This document shows, in pieces, positions 45,454 through 55,148 of a DNA stretch of 64,000 nucleotides (positions within the stretch are counted from its first letter, which is position 1; the number at the start of each line of letters is the position of its first letter). This DNA comes from Haloarcula vallismortis ATCC 29715 (lineage in GTDB: Archaea > Halobacteriota > Halobacteria > Halobacteriales > Haloarculaceae). The position numbers and the translations under genes are program-made. The DNA is taken from assembly GCF_000337775.1 (NCBI RefSeq), contig NZ_AOLQ01000038.1:124001-188000 (forward strand), read 5' to 3'. The notes below the pieces were generated by a model, which ran no database searches, was not told the DNA's origin, and saw only the letters and a program-made list of their open reading frames with translations.

Positions 45454-47103
45454 CTACTCGCGCATCCACTCACTTGCCTGTGGCTCCGTCGGGTCGGTTC
45501 TGACCTCGACGAGTGTCGGCGCGTCGGTCTGAACCGCCTCGCGGACCGCTGTGTGGATTTCAGACGGCGTGTCGGCTTGCACGGCTTCCATCCCCATTCC
45601 GGCGGCGACGGTGCCGAAGTCAATCGGCGTCGTGTCCCATCCGTACGCCTGGTGACCGAGGTCGTAACTCCGGCCGGCCTCCTCGCTGATAATTGCGTAA
45701 TCGTCGTTGTTGAGGACGACGACGGTGATCGGGAGGTCCTCGGCGGCCGCAGTATGGAGCTCGTGCACGCACATCATGAGGCCGCCGTCGCCAGTCAACG
45801 CGACGACAGGCGTGTCCGGGTTCGCCAACTGTGCCCCAATCGCCGACGGCAGTCCGGTTCCCATCGTCGCCCACGACCCGGGATTGACATAGCTGCGTGG
45901 TCCGTATGCCTCGAACGTATTCAGCGCCCAGACGCGGAATCCCCCGGCGTCGACAGCCGTGATAGCATCCGAAGGGACTGCGTCCCGGAGGAGTTGTAAC
46001 ACGTGGACAGAGGTAAGCGGTGGTTCCGAATCGACGAGCGGTTCGATACGACGTGCAGTGGCAGCACGGACAGCCTGTGCGCGTTCGGTGCCGTCCATCT
46101 TCGAGACGGGAGCGGTATCAGCAGCCGCGATTTTGTTCTCGATTGCCGTCATCGCGTCCGCGGCATCTGCGAGGATGCCGACGGTCGGGTCATAGCCCGT
46201 GCCAAGGTCGTCAGCGTCAATCGTGACGTGAACGAGCGTTTCAGGCAGTTCCACGGACCACCCGCGTGTCCCGTGTGCGTCGAGGTCGGAGCCGACAGCG
46301 AGCACAGCATCGGAGTCGGCGAGACAGTCGAGTAGTTCGGGGCTTGCACTCCCACTCAGGACGCCGGCACTGAGGTCGTGGTCCTCCGGGAGCACACCTT
46401 TGCCTTTGTACGTCGTCACGACGGGCGCGTCAAGTCGCTCGGCAAGGCTTCGGAGCGCCGCTGTCCCGTCCGATGCTCGAACACCACCGCCAGCCAAGAT
46501 AAGCGGCCGCTCGGCCGCGAGAAGGTGCTCGGCGGCGGCTGTGACCTCCTGCTCTGGGACCTCGCTGGGAGACGGCGGTGCGGGTGTACTTGCACCGGCG
46601 AGTGAAACATCCATCTGGAGATAATTCTTCGGGAGTCCGACCCGGACTGGCCCCTTCGGAGGTGTCTGGGCGACCTGTACCGCCCGGTCGATTGTCGCCG
46701 CTGTCGTTTCGGGGTTTTTCAGCAGTATATTCTCTTTGACGACGTTGTCGTAGGTGTCCGGCGGGGTTTCGTGAATCGCATCGCCGCCCCGGAGCGCCGG
46801 CTCGGTTTCGATAGCGAAATGCACCAGCGGCGTGCAGTCGTTCAGCGCGTTTTTCAGGCCGTTCATCGCGTTCATATCGCCGGGACCGGGGACGACGACA
46901 GTACTCGCTATCTCTCCGCTCGTCTCTGCATAGCCCCAGGCCTGATGTGAGACCGCAGTTTCGTGTCGTGCCACGACAAAGCGGATATCGTCTCGGTTGC
47001 CGATGGCCTCGTTCAGCGGGAGGGACTGCTTTCCGGGGATTCCAAAGACGGTATCGATACCGTTTGCGACGAGACGGTCTACCACCGCCAGACTAACGCG
47101 CAT
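45454..47103 (-). CDS. thiamine-diphosphate enzyme of the acetolactate synthase family
   Basis: A 549-residue member of the acetolactate synthase/benzoylformate decarboxylase superfamily. N-terminal PYR domain with VFGIPGKQSLPLN and the catalytic Glu of ARHETAVSH; central domain; C-terminal TPP motif GDGGLMMCVHELHTAAAEDLPITVVVLNN. The usual small subunit of acetolactate synthase is not adjacent. It may be a decarboxylase or carboligase rather than IlvB; the substrate is not clear. Confidence 0.85.
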   Translation of the reverse strand: MRVSLAVVDRLVANGIDTVFGIPGKQSLPLNEAIGNRDDIRFVVARHETAVSHQAWGYAETSGEIASTVVVPGPGDMNAMNGLKNALNDCTPLVHFAIETEPALRGGDAIHETPPDTYDNVVKENILLKNPETTAATIDRAVQVAQTPPKGPVRVGLPKNYLQMDVSLAGASTPAPPSPSEVPEQEVTAAAEHLLAAERPLILAGGGVRASDGTAALRSLAERLDAPVVTTYKGKGVLPEDHDLSAGVLSGSASPELLDCLADSDAVLAVGSDLDAHGTRGWSVELPETLVHVTIDADDLGTGYDPTVGILADAADAMTAIENKIAAADTAPVSKMDGTERAQAVRAATARRIEPLVDSEPPLTSVHVLQLLRDAVPSDAITAVDAGGFRVWALNTFEAYGPRSYVNPGSWATMGTGLPSAIGAQLANPDTPVVALTGDGGLMMCVHELHTAAAEDLPITVVVLNNDDYAIISEEAGRSYDLGHQAYGWDTTPIDFGTVAAGMGMEAVQADTPSEIHTAVREAVQTDAPTLVEVRTDPTEPQASEWMRE

Positions 47104-47230
47104 ACTGATTCCTCACGCGTAAGTCAATTCACGCTCGTGACTTTAGTTCGCCGCCGGCCATGCTAGACCGCGTCGGGTTACTGCAGCCACAGGGAGGGCA
47201 GAGACAACTGAGTCCTGCACGGCCCGCGAA

Positions 47231-47237
47231 TTTAAAT
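47231..47237 (+). promoter_or_regulatory. TATA box of the 128-residue gene
   Basis: TTTAAAT, centred 29 bases before ATG 47263. Confidence 0.5.
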
Positions 47238-47262
47238 CCGAAAGCGCCCAACTACGTGACAG

Positions 47263-47649
47263 ATGACCACGGACCCCTCGTTCAGCATCCCAGCCCACCC
47301 ACAGCGGCGCTTTCCCCACGGGAGCGGGGTCGAGTACGAGGGCGGGACGGAGTTCGAACTCATTCCGGAACGGGAGCAGGCGACGCCGGACCTCGTGGAG
47401 ACAGTCGTCGACATTCTCGGGGCTGGGCCGTACCGCTTCGGTGATTTCCACGACCTGCCGATGCCGCTGTGGCTGGTCCGCGACGAGGAGACGACCGACG
47501 TGTTCCGCGTCGCGGTCCGTGACGGGACAGTGCGATTGCACGTCTTGCCGACCACAGAGTCCGACGGGCTACAGCGCTTCTTCGAGCGCCTGTGTGAGAC
47601 CAGCGAGGGGGAATCGTGGGCCGTACAGCGCCACGTTGACGGGCAGTAG
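47263..47649 (+). CDS. conserved haloarchaeal protein of unknown function
   Basis: A 128-residue soluble, acidic protein. It starts with a strand-rich region (PQRRFPHGSGVEYEGGTEF), then LVETVVDILGAGPYRFGDFHDL and a PLWLVRDEETTDVFRVAVRD segment, ending in a helix (LQRFFERLCE). No known motif or signal is visible. A TATA box lies 29 bases upstream. It is 60 bases before the next gene on the same strand. Confidence 0.7.
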   Translation: MTTDPSFSIPAHPQRRFPHGSGVEYEGGTEFELIPEREQATPDLVETVVDILGAGPYRFGDFHDLPMPLWLVRDEETTDVFRVAVRDGTVRLHVLPTTESDGLQRFFERLCETSEGESWAVQRHVDGQ

Positions 47650-47709
47650 CCGGAGCCGGAGTAGTGCGGACCCAAAACCGTCTTACACACCTGCCCCCAT
47701 GTCTCCGCC

Positions 47710-48939
47710 ATGACCGTCTCTCGCGAAGTCGAGCTAGAGGGCCACATCATCGACTCCGGGATGATGCAGTCCTGTTTCGGCATCATCATGGATCTGGGCG
47801 GCTCCTTCTCCGTCCAGGAGTTCGATATCGGCCGCCACAAGGACGAGGAGTCCTATGCCCGGATGCTTGTCGAAGCCGACGACGAGGCCCAGCTGCAGTC
47901 GATTGTCCACGAACTCCACCAGCACGGCGTCAACCCCTCGGACCCGAAAGACGCCACGCTCGTCCCCGCGCCCGACGACCAAGTCGTCCCCCACGGGTTC
48001 TACTCGACGACGAATCACCCGACGTACATCCGCCACAACGGCGAGTGGATCGAGGTCGAGGATATGGAGATGGATTGCGCCGTCGTTGTCGAGGATGGCG
48101 ACCCGCCGCGAGCCTACACCAAGGTTCTCAACGCCATCGACGAAGGCGACATGGTCGTTACCGACGAAACCGGCATCAAGGTCCAGCCGCCGGAACGCCC
48201 CCGTGACTCCGGCGGCGCGTTCGGCTTCATGCAGGGCGGCGTCTCCTCGGAGCGCCCGTCGGAGTCGACCATCCGCAAGATCGCGAACGCAATCAAGGAG
48301 ACAAAAAAGGAGGGCGGCAAGGTAATGGCGGTGTGTGGGCCGGCACTCATCCACTCCGGCGCGCGCGAGGACCTCGCACGCCTGGTCCGCGAGGGGTACG
48401 TCGATATGCTGTCAGCGGGGAACGGCTTCGCAGTCCACGACATCGAGCGAGACATCTACGGCACGTCGCTCGGGATGGACACCGAGAGCTTGGACCATCC
48501 CCGCCACGGCCACAAGCACCACATCTACGCCATCAGCGAGGTCATCCGCGAGGGTGGCATCGAGGAAGCCGTCGAATCGGGGACCATCGAGTCCGGCGTC
48601 ATGTACGAGTGCGTCGACAACGACCGTCCGTTCGTTCTTGCAGGCTCTATCCGCGACGACGGCCCGCTCCCGGACACGGTCACTGACGCCGTCGAGGCCC
48701 AGAACGCCATCCGGGAGCAGGCCCACGAAGCCGACATGGTGTTGATGCTCTCGACGCTGCTGCATTCGGTCGCCGTCGGCAACTGTCTCCCCTCGACGAC
48801 ACGGACCGTCTGCGTCGACATCAACCCCGCGACGGTGACCCAACTGCTCGATCGCGGGTCCGCACAGGCGGTCGGGATGGTCACCGATATCGGCACGTTT
48901 GTTCCGATTCTGGCCGAGCAGTTGTTGGGTGAGGAATAG
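47710..48939 (+). CDS. TIGR00300-type LOR/SDH protein, ornithine cyclodeaminase candidate
   Basis: A 409-residue archaeal protein. The N-terminal 100 or so residues form the LOR/SDH-like domain (EGHIIDSGMMQSCFGIIMDLG region), and a Rossmann-like C-terminal domain follows (KVMAVCGPALIHSG; SAGNGFAVHDIE; VCVDINPATVTQLLD). Members of this family convert ornithine to proline with release of ammonia, with a nickel-pincer cofactor reported for some. Length matches. A hairpin plus T-tract lies directly behind the stop. Confidence 0.82.
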   Translation: MTVSREVELEGHIIDSGMMQSCFGIIMDLGGSFSVQEFDIGRHKDEESYARMLVEADDEAQLQSIVHELHQHGVNPSDPKDATLVPAPDDQVVPHGFYSTTNHPTYIRHNGEWIEVEDMEMDCAVVVEDGDPPRAYTKVLNAIDEGDMVVTDETGIKVQPPERPRDSGGAFGFMQGGVSSERPSESTIRKIANAIKETKKEGGKVMAVCGPALIHSGAREDLARLVREGYVDMLSAGNGFAVHDIERDIYGTSLGMDTESLDHPRHGHKHHIYAISEVIREGGIEEAVESGTIESGVMYECVDNDRPFVLAGSIRDDGPLPDTVTDAVEAQNAIREQAHEADMVLMLSTLLHSVAVGNCLPSTTRTVCVDINPATVTQLLDRGSAQAVGMVTDIGTFVPILAEQLLGEE

Positions 48940-48942
48940 GCC

Positions 48943-48967
48943 GACCACGAGCGAGTGGTCGTTTTTT
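48943..48967 (+). terminator. hairpin with T tract after the ornithine cyclodeaminase-type gene
   Basis: GACCAC and GTGGTC (48943-48948, 48955-48960) form a 6-bp stem around GAGCGA, followed by G and six T, then a second T-run about nine bases later. It begins four bases after the stop codon. In archaea the T run itself is the main terminator signal; the hairpin makes this look like an intrinsic terminator. Confidence 0.6.
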
Positions 48968-49107
48968 CGTTCGCATTTTTTGTACTGATTCTGGACAGCA
49001 GTTGTTTCAGAGAGAGTAACATCGGCCACAGCGCTTTAGACAGCAATGTACCCGCAACTACTGTTTCACGCGTCACCAATTATCACTCGCTGACCGGTCG
49101 CGAGATG

Positions 49108-49114
49108 CTTATTA
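49108..49114 (+). promoter_or_regulatory. TATA box of the KaiC-like gene
   Basis: CTTATTA, centred 26 bases before ATG 49137, indicating a leaderless transcript. Confidence 0.55.
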
Positions 49115-49136
49115 CCCGCCATCCGATACTCCTTCT

Positions 49137-50627
49137 ATGACCGCTCCCGCGCGGCAGTTCACGCAGCTTTCTAGCGGTATCTCTGGCCTTGATTCGCTTC
49201 TCAGAGGTGGACTAGTAGAAGGGCGACTCTATCTCGTTATCGGGCCGCCCGGAACCGGCAAAACACTGCTTGGCACGCAGTTTCTGGAAGCGGGGCTTGA
49301 GGCGGGCGACGACGTGCTGTTCATCCACGCCGAAGAGTCGGCTACCGATTTGCTGGCCAACACCGCCGAACTCGGTATCGATATCGCCGACGCGACGTTT
49401 CTCGACGTCGGCCCCGACTCAGAATTCTTCGAGGAAGCCGAGTCGTACGACGTGGTCAAGCCGCGCGACGTCGAGGACGGCCACCTGATTTCGGATATCC
49501 GCGAGGCCATAGAGCGGGTCGACCCGGACCGCGTTCTCATCGACCCCATCACGCATTTCCAGTATCTCGAACCGACCGAGTACCAGTTCCGCAAGCGCGT
49601 CATCTCATTCGCACGCTTCCTGCAGGACAGGGAGACGACCGTGCTGGCGACCAAGACGCCGAGCAACCAGATGGACAGCCAGCTCAGGTCACTCAGCGAC
49701 GGCATTATCTCGCTCAGTTACGGCGACGAGAGAGCTGGCCGGCGGATTCGACTGCGCAAGCATCGCGGCATCGGCCAACAGGACGGGTCGCATGGGATGG
49801 AAATCCGCCAGTCTGGCGTCGAGGTCTACCCGGCGCTCGAACCGGAACGGCGGACGCGGTCGTTCGACCCGACGCAGTTTTCCGCCGGGGTTCCGGAGCT
49901 GGACTCGCTTCTGGATGGCGGGCTCGAACGCGGGACAGTGACGATTCTCAGCGGCCCCTCTGGCGTTGGCAAATCGACGACGGCAACGGAGTTCCTGGCC
50001 TCCGCAGCGGCAGACGGGTCCCCGGGGCTTGCCTACCTGTTCGACGAATCAATCGACACGTTCACACACCGGTGTGAGACGTTTGGACTGCCACTCTCGC
50101 GATTGCGCGATGAGGGAACGCTTCTCGTCGAGGAGGTCGAATCGCTGGCGCTGTCCCCCGAAGAGTTCGCGAACCGCGTCAAGACCCAGACAGCGGAGCG
50201 TGGGGCCGAACTCGTCGTAATCGACGGCATCGCGGGCTACAAGAACGCAATCAAACACGGGCATGACGGCGTGGAACTGCGGCGGCGGCTCCACGCTCTG
50301 ACGCAGCATCTCACGCGCGGGAACACCGCAGTCATTCTGATAGACCAGCGCAGAGACGTGACGGGCCTGCACGAACCGACGAGCGAGAACGTCAGTTACC
50401 TCGCCGACAACATCGTCTTCGAGAACTACATCGAGGTCGAAGGGGAACTCCAGCGGGTCGTCGGCGCGTTGAAGAAGCGCGTCGGCGGGTTCGAGACAGT
50501 CCCCCGCCGGTTCGAGATAACGGCCGACGGCTTGCAGGTCGGTGACCCCGTCTCAGGGATGCACGGCGTGTTCGAGGGCGTTCCTGAACAGCACGGCGAG
50601 GATACCAATCAGTCGTCCACTCGCTAA
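49137..50627 (+). CDS. KaiC-like ATPase with two RecA-type domains
   Basis: A 496-residue protein with two KaiC-type ATPase domains. Domain 1 (residues about 5-240) has Walker A GPPGTGKTLL and RVLIDPITHF; domain 2 (about 240-470) has GPSGVGKSTT and ELVVIDGIAGYK. A Ser/Thr phosphorylation site as in cyanobacterial KaiC CII cannot be assigned with certainty. The length is like KaiC. A histidine kinase starts only six bases after its stop, so the two are one signalling unit. No kaiA or kaiB is seen. Confidence 0.9.
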   Translation: MTAPARQFTQLSSGISGLDSLLRGGLVEGRLYLVIGPPGTGKTLLGTQFLEAGLEAGDDVLFIHAEESATDLLANTAELGIDIADATFLDVGPDSEFFEEAESYDVVKPRDVEDGHLISDIREAIERVDPDRVLIDPITHFQYLEPTEYQFRKRVISFARFLQDRETTVLATKTPSNQMDSQLRSLSDGIISLSYGDERAGRRIRLRKHRGIGQQDGSHGMEIRQSGVEVYPALEPERRTRSFDPTQFSAGVPELDSLLDGGLERGTVTILSGPSGVGKSTTATEFLASAAADGSPGLAYLFDESIDTFTHRCETFGLPLSRLRDEGTLLVEEVESLALSPEEFANRVKTQTAERGAELVVIDGIAGYKNAIKHGHDGVELRRRLHALTQHLTRGNTAVILIDQRRDVTGLHEPTSENVSYLADNIVFENYIEVEGELQRVVGALKKRVGGFETVPRRFEITADGLQVGDPVSGMHGVFEGVPEQHGEDTNQSSTR

Positions 50628-50633
50628 CCACCG

Positions 50634-52031
50634 ATGGCTGATATCCAGTTACTGCTTGCCGGCGATGGTAATCGGGACGCACTCGCCTCCGTCGTCGCCG
50701 AACACCACACGCCGATCACGGACGACGAGTTCCGGGAGGTGGATCTCCACATCGTCGACGAAGCGTCGTTTCCGAAATACAGGGCGGCGATAGAGCAGTA
50801 CAAACACCGGGCAGATCCGGTGTTCTGTCCCGTGATTCTGGTCCGTCGCGAGGGGCGGCCAGCCAGTGTCGACCTGCCCGATATCGACGACGCCGAGCAG
50901 CCACTCGTCGTGAACGACATCGTGACGGCACCGGTTGACACGCAGGCGCTCTTTCGAACCATCGTGAACCTCCTCGCACGCCGGAGTCAGACTGAAGACC
51001 TCGTCGCGGACCTCCGGGAGCAAAACAGCGAACTCCGGCGGTTCAGAAACGCCGTCGAACACGCGGGCCACGCGATTCTGATAACGAACACTAACGGCGT
51101 CATCGAGTACGTTAACCCGGCGTTCGAGGCGTTGACTGGGTTCAGCGCCGACGAAGCGATTGGCCGAACACCACGGATACTCAAGTCAGGTGAACAGGGC
51201 GAACAGTTCTACGAGCGGCTCTGGGACACGATCTGTCGCGGCGAGGTCTGGACGAGCGAGATCGTAAACGAGCGAAAGTCCGGCGAGCGGTTCATCATCA
51301 ACCAGACCATCGCCCCGATTCAGGACGCGGACGGAGCGATTCAGGGGTTTGTCGGGATGCAGGACGAAATCACCGGTCGTCGGCTGCGCGAGCAACAACT
51401 CACCGTCTTTCATCGGATTCTCCGGCACAATCTCCGAAACAACGGCACGACAATCAGCGGACGCGCAGATATCCTGTCGGAGTTAGTCGAGGACGACGAC
51501 GCGCTCGACCATCTTGAGACGATCAAGGCGAACGTACAGTCCCTGCTCGATATCAGCGAGAAAGCCCACCACGTACAGGAACTGCTCGCGGACTCACTGG
51601 CCGACGATGTCGAGCGCGAACTCGAAGACGCTCTCGGTGACATCACGGACGGGCTGGCCACAGCGTACCCCGACGCCGAGTTCGTCGTCGAAAGCGACTC
51701 CCAGCCGGCGACGATAGATGCAAAGGTCGTCCCGGCGTTGCAGGAACTCATCGAGAACGGGATCAAGCACTCGGACGCATCGGCACCGCGGGTCATCGTC
51801 CGGACAGACCGCCACGACACAACAGCGACAGTGACGATTGCGGACAACGGACCGGGCGTCCCAGATCAGGAGCGGCGAGTCATCGAGGCGGCGGAGGAAA
51901 AACCGCTCGAACACGGGTCCGGGCTGGGGCTGTGGTTCGCCTACTGGCTTATCAGCTACGTCGGTGGCGATATTGACATCCAGACCGATGGTGACGGGAC
52001 GAAAATCTCCGTGACTATCCCCGTGCGGTGA
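50634..52031 (+). CDS. PAS-domain sensor histidine kinase, partner of the KaiC-like ATPase
   Basis: A 465-residue soluble kinase with no membrane helix. Residues about 1-120 form a receiver-like or sensory domain, then PAS (FRNAVEHAGHAILITNTNGV to QDEITGRRL), an H-box with the phosphorylated His in VFHRILRHNLRNN, and an HATPase domain with the N-box ELIENGIKHS, DNGPGVPD and GSGLGLWFA. The N-terminal domain has no clear phosphoacceptor Asp in the receiver position. It is six bases downstream of the KaiC-like gene; no response regulator is next to it. Confidence 0.88.
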   Translation: MADIQLLLAGDGNRDALASVVAEHHTPITDDEFREVDLHIVDEASFPKYRAAIEQYKHRADPVFCPVILVRREGRPASVDLPDIDDAEQPLVVNDIVTAPVDTQALFRTIVNLLARRSQTEDLVADLREQNSELRRFRNAVEHAGHAILITNTNGVIEYVNPAFEALTGFSADEAIGRTPRILKSGEQGEQFYERLWDTICRGEVWTSEIVNERKSGERFIINQTIAPIQDADGAIQGFVGMQDEITGRRLREQQLTVFHRILRHNLRNNGTTISGRADILSELVEDDDALDHLETIKANVQSLLDISEKAHHVQELLADSLADDVERELEDALGDITDGLATAYPDAEFVVESDSQPATIDAKVVPALQELIENGIKHSDASAPRVIVRTDRHDTTATVTIADNGPGVPDQERRVIEAAEEKPLEHGSGLGLWFAYWLISYVGGDIDIQTDGDGTKISVTIPVR

Positions 52032-52040
52032 CCGCGAGCG

Positions 52041-52907
52041 TCAGATAGCGACCCATGCCAGCACAATGACAGCAGCGCCGACCACCGTCGACCCGACGGC
52101 GTGCGTTCGGAGCTCATCGAGCAGGTCGTGGGAGTGGTCGTGTAGTTCACAGACCTCGTCGATTTCGCTGCCAGCCTCACAGTTCGGCAGAAAGTCCATC
52201 GCGACGTGGAGGAAGATGCCGGCGGCGAACCCGAAGATGACCGCGTTGAGAAGCGCCGATTCCGGAACTGGAAGCAGCGCGGACGGAATCGCCGTCAGGC
52301 CGACGCCGGCCGCGGGGAGCAACAGGGCAGTCGCGGACTTGTCGCTACGTCCGAGCCGCCGGGCGGCGGCGTAGCCGGCTGGCCCTTTGTGCGAGACGAT
52401 AGCGAGGCCGAGCAGGATGCCCAGTTCGGGCATCGAGGCGTAGACCAGCCCGATGACCAGGCCCGCCGAGAGCGCGTGGGCGGCGATGGCGAGCGTCGTC
52501 ATGTCGAAGGAGGTCTCGACGTGAGTCAGCCGGTGGCCGATAGTGTGGGTGCCGTAGCCGACGACCAGTCCGGCAGCGATACCGACACCGCCGATGCGTG
52601 CCGCGCCGGCCTGGCCCCCCAGTCCCATCGCCTGCGGGACGAGGAACATGGCCGCCGAGGTGACCATCGCCCCGCTCGCGAGCCCGTAGCCCCAGACCAG
52701 TCTGTACGGGTTTGTCTCGTCGGCCCGCGCACCGAGCCACGCGCCCAATGCCATTGCGATGAACGCAACCCACGAGATAACGAGAACCTTGCTCGCCCCG
52801 CCAGTGACTGCGACAGCAGACAGGACAATGAGGCCGACGACACTCGCAATGCCGGCGGCGGATATCCGGCCTGCATTATTAAAAACTGAGTTTGAGTTAA
52901 TAGACAT
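52041..52907 (-). CDS. ZIP-family metal transporter
   Basis: A 288-residue membrane protein with about eight hydrophobic segments. The metal-transport helices carry AAHALSAGLVIGLVYA and VSHKGPAGYAA, in place of the HNxxEG and HExxHE-like motifs of the best-known ZIPs, so the binding site is altered. An acidic and His-rich loop (CEAGSEIDEVCELHDHSHD) lies near the C-terminal side and could bind zinc. Zinc or another divalent cation is the likely substrate. It is convergent with the histidine kinase gene. Confidence 0.8.
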   Translation of the reverse strand: MSINSNSVFNNAGRISAAGIASVVGLIVLSAVAVTGGASKVLVISWVAFIAMALGAWLGARADETNPYRLVWGYGLASGAMVTSAAMFLVPQAMGLGGQAGAARIGGVGIAAGLVVGYGTHTIGHRLTHVETSFDMTTLAIAAHALSAGLVIGLVYASMPELGILLGLAIVSHKGPAGYAAARRLGRSDKSATALLLPAAGVGLTAIPSALLPVPESALLNAVIFGFAAGIFLHVAMDFLPNCEAGSEIDEVCELHDHSHDLLDELRTHAVGSTVVGAAVIVLAWVAI

Positions 52908-52952
52908 TACCTACACACACTGGGCTGTTACTAATAAACCCATCGGTGGCGG

Positions 52953-53648
52953 TCACCGTGTCGCTGATCGATAGTCGCCCCAGTCGAGGACACTGCCGTC
53001 CAGCGCTGACGGGTCCACGTCGCAGAGCGCCCAGAGGACCATTTTGGCGACGGATTCCGGGTCACGACCGCCGTCACCGGAGAGGTCTGTCGCGACCTGT
53101 CCGGGATCGACTGCACCGACCGGCGTGTCGAGTTCGGCTGCGAACCCGCGCGTGACAGCCTCCGCAGCAGCCTTCGAGACGGCATAAGAGCCGTAGCCGG
53201 GCATCCCTTCACGGGCGACGACGCCCGTCGGGACGACGATGCGGGCGTCCGGATCGAGGTGTGGCAGGGCTTCTCGGATGGTCGAGAACACGCCGCGGGC
53301 GTTCGTCCGGAGGTGGTCGTCGAAGGCGGCGTAGGACTCCTCCGTAAGCGGTGTCTCGCCGGCAGTGCCGTGGTAGACACCAGCGTTGGCGACGACGTAC
53401 TGTATTGCCCCGTTGCCTGCGCGCGTGGCAGTTTCGACCAGCCGTTCTACGTCGTACTCGTCGCGTACGTCCGTCCGAATTGCGGTGACGGAGCCGCCCG
53501 CGTCCCGGATATCGGTTGCGACCGCGTCGAGTGCTTCGGCATCACGAGCACAGATGACCGCATGTGCGCCCGCACCCGCTACCGCATGCGCTATCTGCTC
53601 GCCGATACCTCTGCTCGCACCCGTGACAACAGTGGTTGCGCCGTCCAT
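52953..53648 (-). CDS. short-chain dehydrogenase/reductase
   Basis: A 231-residue classical SDR with a GASRGIGEQIA nucleotide loop near residue 9, NAGVYHG and the catalytic YGSYAVSKAA (Tyr and Lys) about residue 150. The substrate is unknown. ATG 53648 (MDGATT) directly precedes the first strand; an alternative ATG is at 53660. Confidence 0.88.
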   Translation of the reverse strand: MDGATTVVTGASRGIGEQIAHAVAGAGAHAVICARDAEALDAVATDIRDAGGSVTAIRTDVRDEYDVERLVETATRAGNGAIQYVVANAGVYHGTAGETPLTEESYAAFDDHLRTNARGVFSTIREALPHLDPDARIVVPTGVVAREGMPGYGSYAVSKAAAEAVTRGFAAELDTPVGAVDPGQVATDLSGDGGRDPESVAKMVLWALCDVDPSALDGSVLDWGDYRSATR

Positions 53649-53755
53649 CGCTGGGACCATATCGGTGATACCGCTGCCAGCCACAAGGTCGTTGCTCTCG
53701 CCCTCGGTGGGGTGGGAGCGGTAGTCTCTTGTCGAACGCCCGCTACCGACCGGGC

Positions 53756-55045
53756 ATGGACATCACGATTGCCGAGTCGACGGTCGAGGGGACGGCGCAA
53801 GCGCCACCTTCGAAGAGCTACACGCACCGAGCGGTGCTGGCAGCGGGCTATGCGGACGGTGCAGTCGTCCGCGACCCGCTCGTGAGCGCGGACACGAAGG
53901 CCACGATGCGAGCGGTCGAGGCCTACGGCGGCAGCGTCTCACTGGCCGACGACGAATCGACGGTCGAGGTGACGGGCTTCGACGGTCGCCCAGACACGCC
54001 GGACGATATCATCGACTGCGCCAACAGCGGGACGACGATGCGACTGGTCACCGCCACCGCCGCGCTGCAGGACAATCTGACGGTCCTGACTGGTGACGAA
54101 TCCCTCCGGTCGCGCCCGCAGGGGCCGCTGCTCGATGCCCTCGAACAACTCGACGGCGACGCCGAGTCGACCCGGCGAAACGGGCAGGCCCCGCTCGTGG
54201 TCGGCGGCGGCATCGACGGCGGTGCAGTCGAGATTCCCGGCGACGTGTCCTCACAGTACATCACTGCGCTGCTGATGGCTGGGGCCGTCTCGTCGGCGGG
54301 CATCGACATTGACCTGACGACCGAACTGAAGTCCTCACCGTACGTCGACATCACGCTGGAGGTGCTGGCCGACTTCGGCGTCGACGCCGAGCAAACCGAT
54401 GCCGGGTTTGCCGTCGAGGGCGGCCAGTCCTACGCGCCCGACGGCGGCGACTACAACGTTCCCGGGGACTTCTCGTCGATGAGCTATCTACTCGCAGCGG
54501 GCGCACTTGCCGCCGAGGACGGTCTGTGCGTCACGTCGGCGTTCCCAAGCGCACAGGGCGACGCCGCCATCGTCGACATCCTCGACCGGATGGGGGCCGA
54601 CCTCAACTGGGACAAGGAAAACGGTGAAATCACCGTCTCGAAGTCCGAGCTGACCGGTATCGAGGTCGGTGTCGAGGACACGCCGGACCTGCTGCCAACC
54701 ATCGCAACGCTGGGGGCGGTCGCCGACGGCGTGACCCGGATCACCGACGCCGAGCACGTCCGGTACAAGGAGACCGACCGCGTGAGCGCGATGGCCGAGG
54801 AACTCACCGAGATGGGGGCCGAGGTCGAGGAGAAACAGGACGAACTCATCGTGTACGGCGAGGACAGTGACCTCGTCGGCACGACCGTCGGGGGCCGCGC
54901 GGACCACCGAATCATCATGTCACTTTCCGTCGCTGGCCTCGTCGCCGACGGCGAGACGACAGTGACTGGCGCTGAACACGTCGACGTGTCCTTTCCGAAC
55001 TTCTTCGACGTGCTCGATTCGCTCGGTGCTGCTGTCCAGCGATAA
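53756..55045 (+). CDS. aroA: 3-phosphoshikimate 1-carboxyvinyltransferase (EPSP synthase)
   Basis: Adds enolpyruvyl from phosphoenolpyruvate to shikimate-3-phosphate in aromatic amino acid synthesis. The 429-residue protein begins [21 protein letters not shown], with the conserved Lys-Ser shikimate-phosphate region; [10 protein letters not shown] and [15 protein letters not shown] follow, and C-terminal [18 protein letters not shown] is the second substrate region. aroC lies 550 bases downstream on the same strand, consistent with one pathway region. Confidence 0.95.
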   Translation: MDITIAESTVEGTAQAPPSKSYTHRAVLAAGYADGAVVRDPLVSADTKATMRAVEAYGGSVSLADDESTVEVTGFDGRPDTPDDIIDCANSGTTMRLVTATAALQDNLTVLTGDESLRSRPQGPLLDALEQLDGDAESTRRNGQAPLVVGGGIDGGAVEIPGDVSSQYITALLMAGAVSSAGIDIDLTTELKSSPYVDITLEVLADFGVDAEQTDAGFAVEGGQSYAPDGGDYNVPGDFSSMSYLLAAGALAAEDGLCVTSAFPSAQGDAAIVDILDRMGADLNWDKENGEITVSKSELTGIEVGVEDTPDLLPTIATLGAVADGVTRITDAEHVRYKETDRVSAMAEELTEMGAEVEEKQDELIVYGEDSDLVGTTVGGRADHRIIMSLSVAGLVADGETTVTGAEHVDVSFPNFFDVLDSLGAAVQR

Positions 55046-55148
55046 GCCCCAGCAGGCGTGAGTACACCGTGTTTTGCAATGAAAGAATATTACGTATCTG
55101 ACAGATGAGTGTGCTTATATTGGATGAGAAATATTTACAACACACGTT

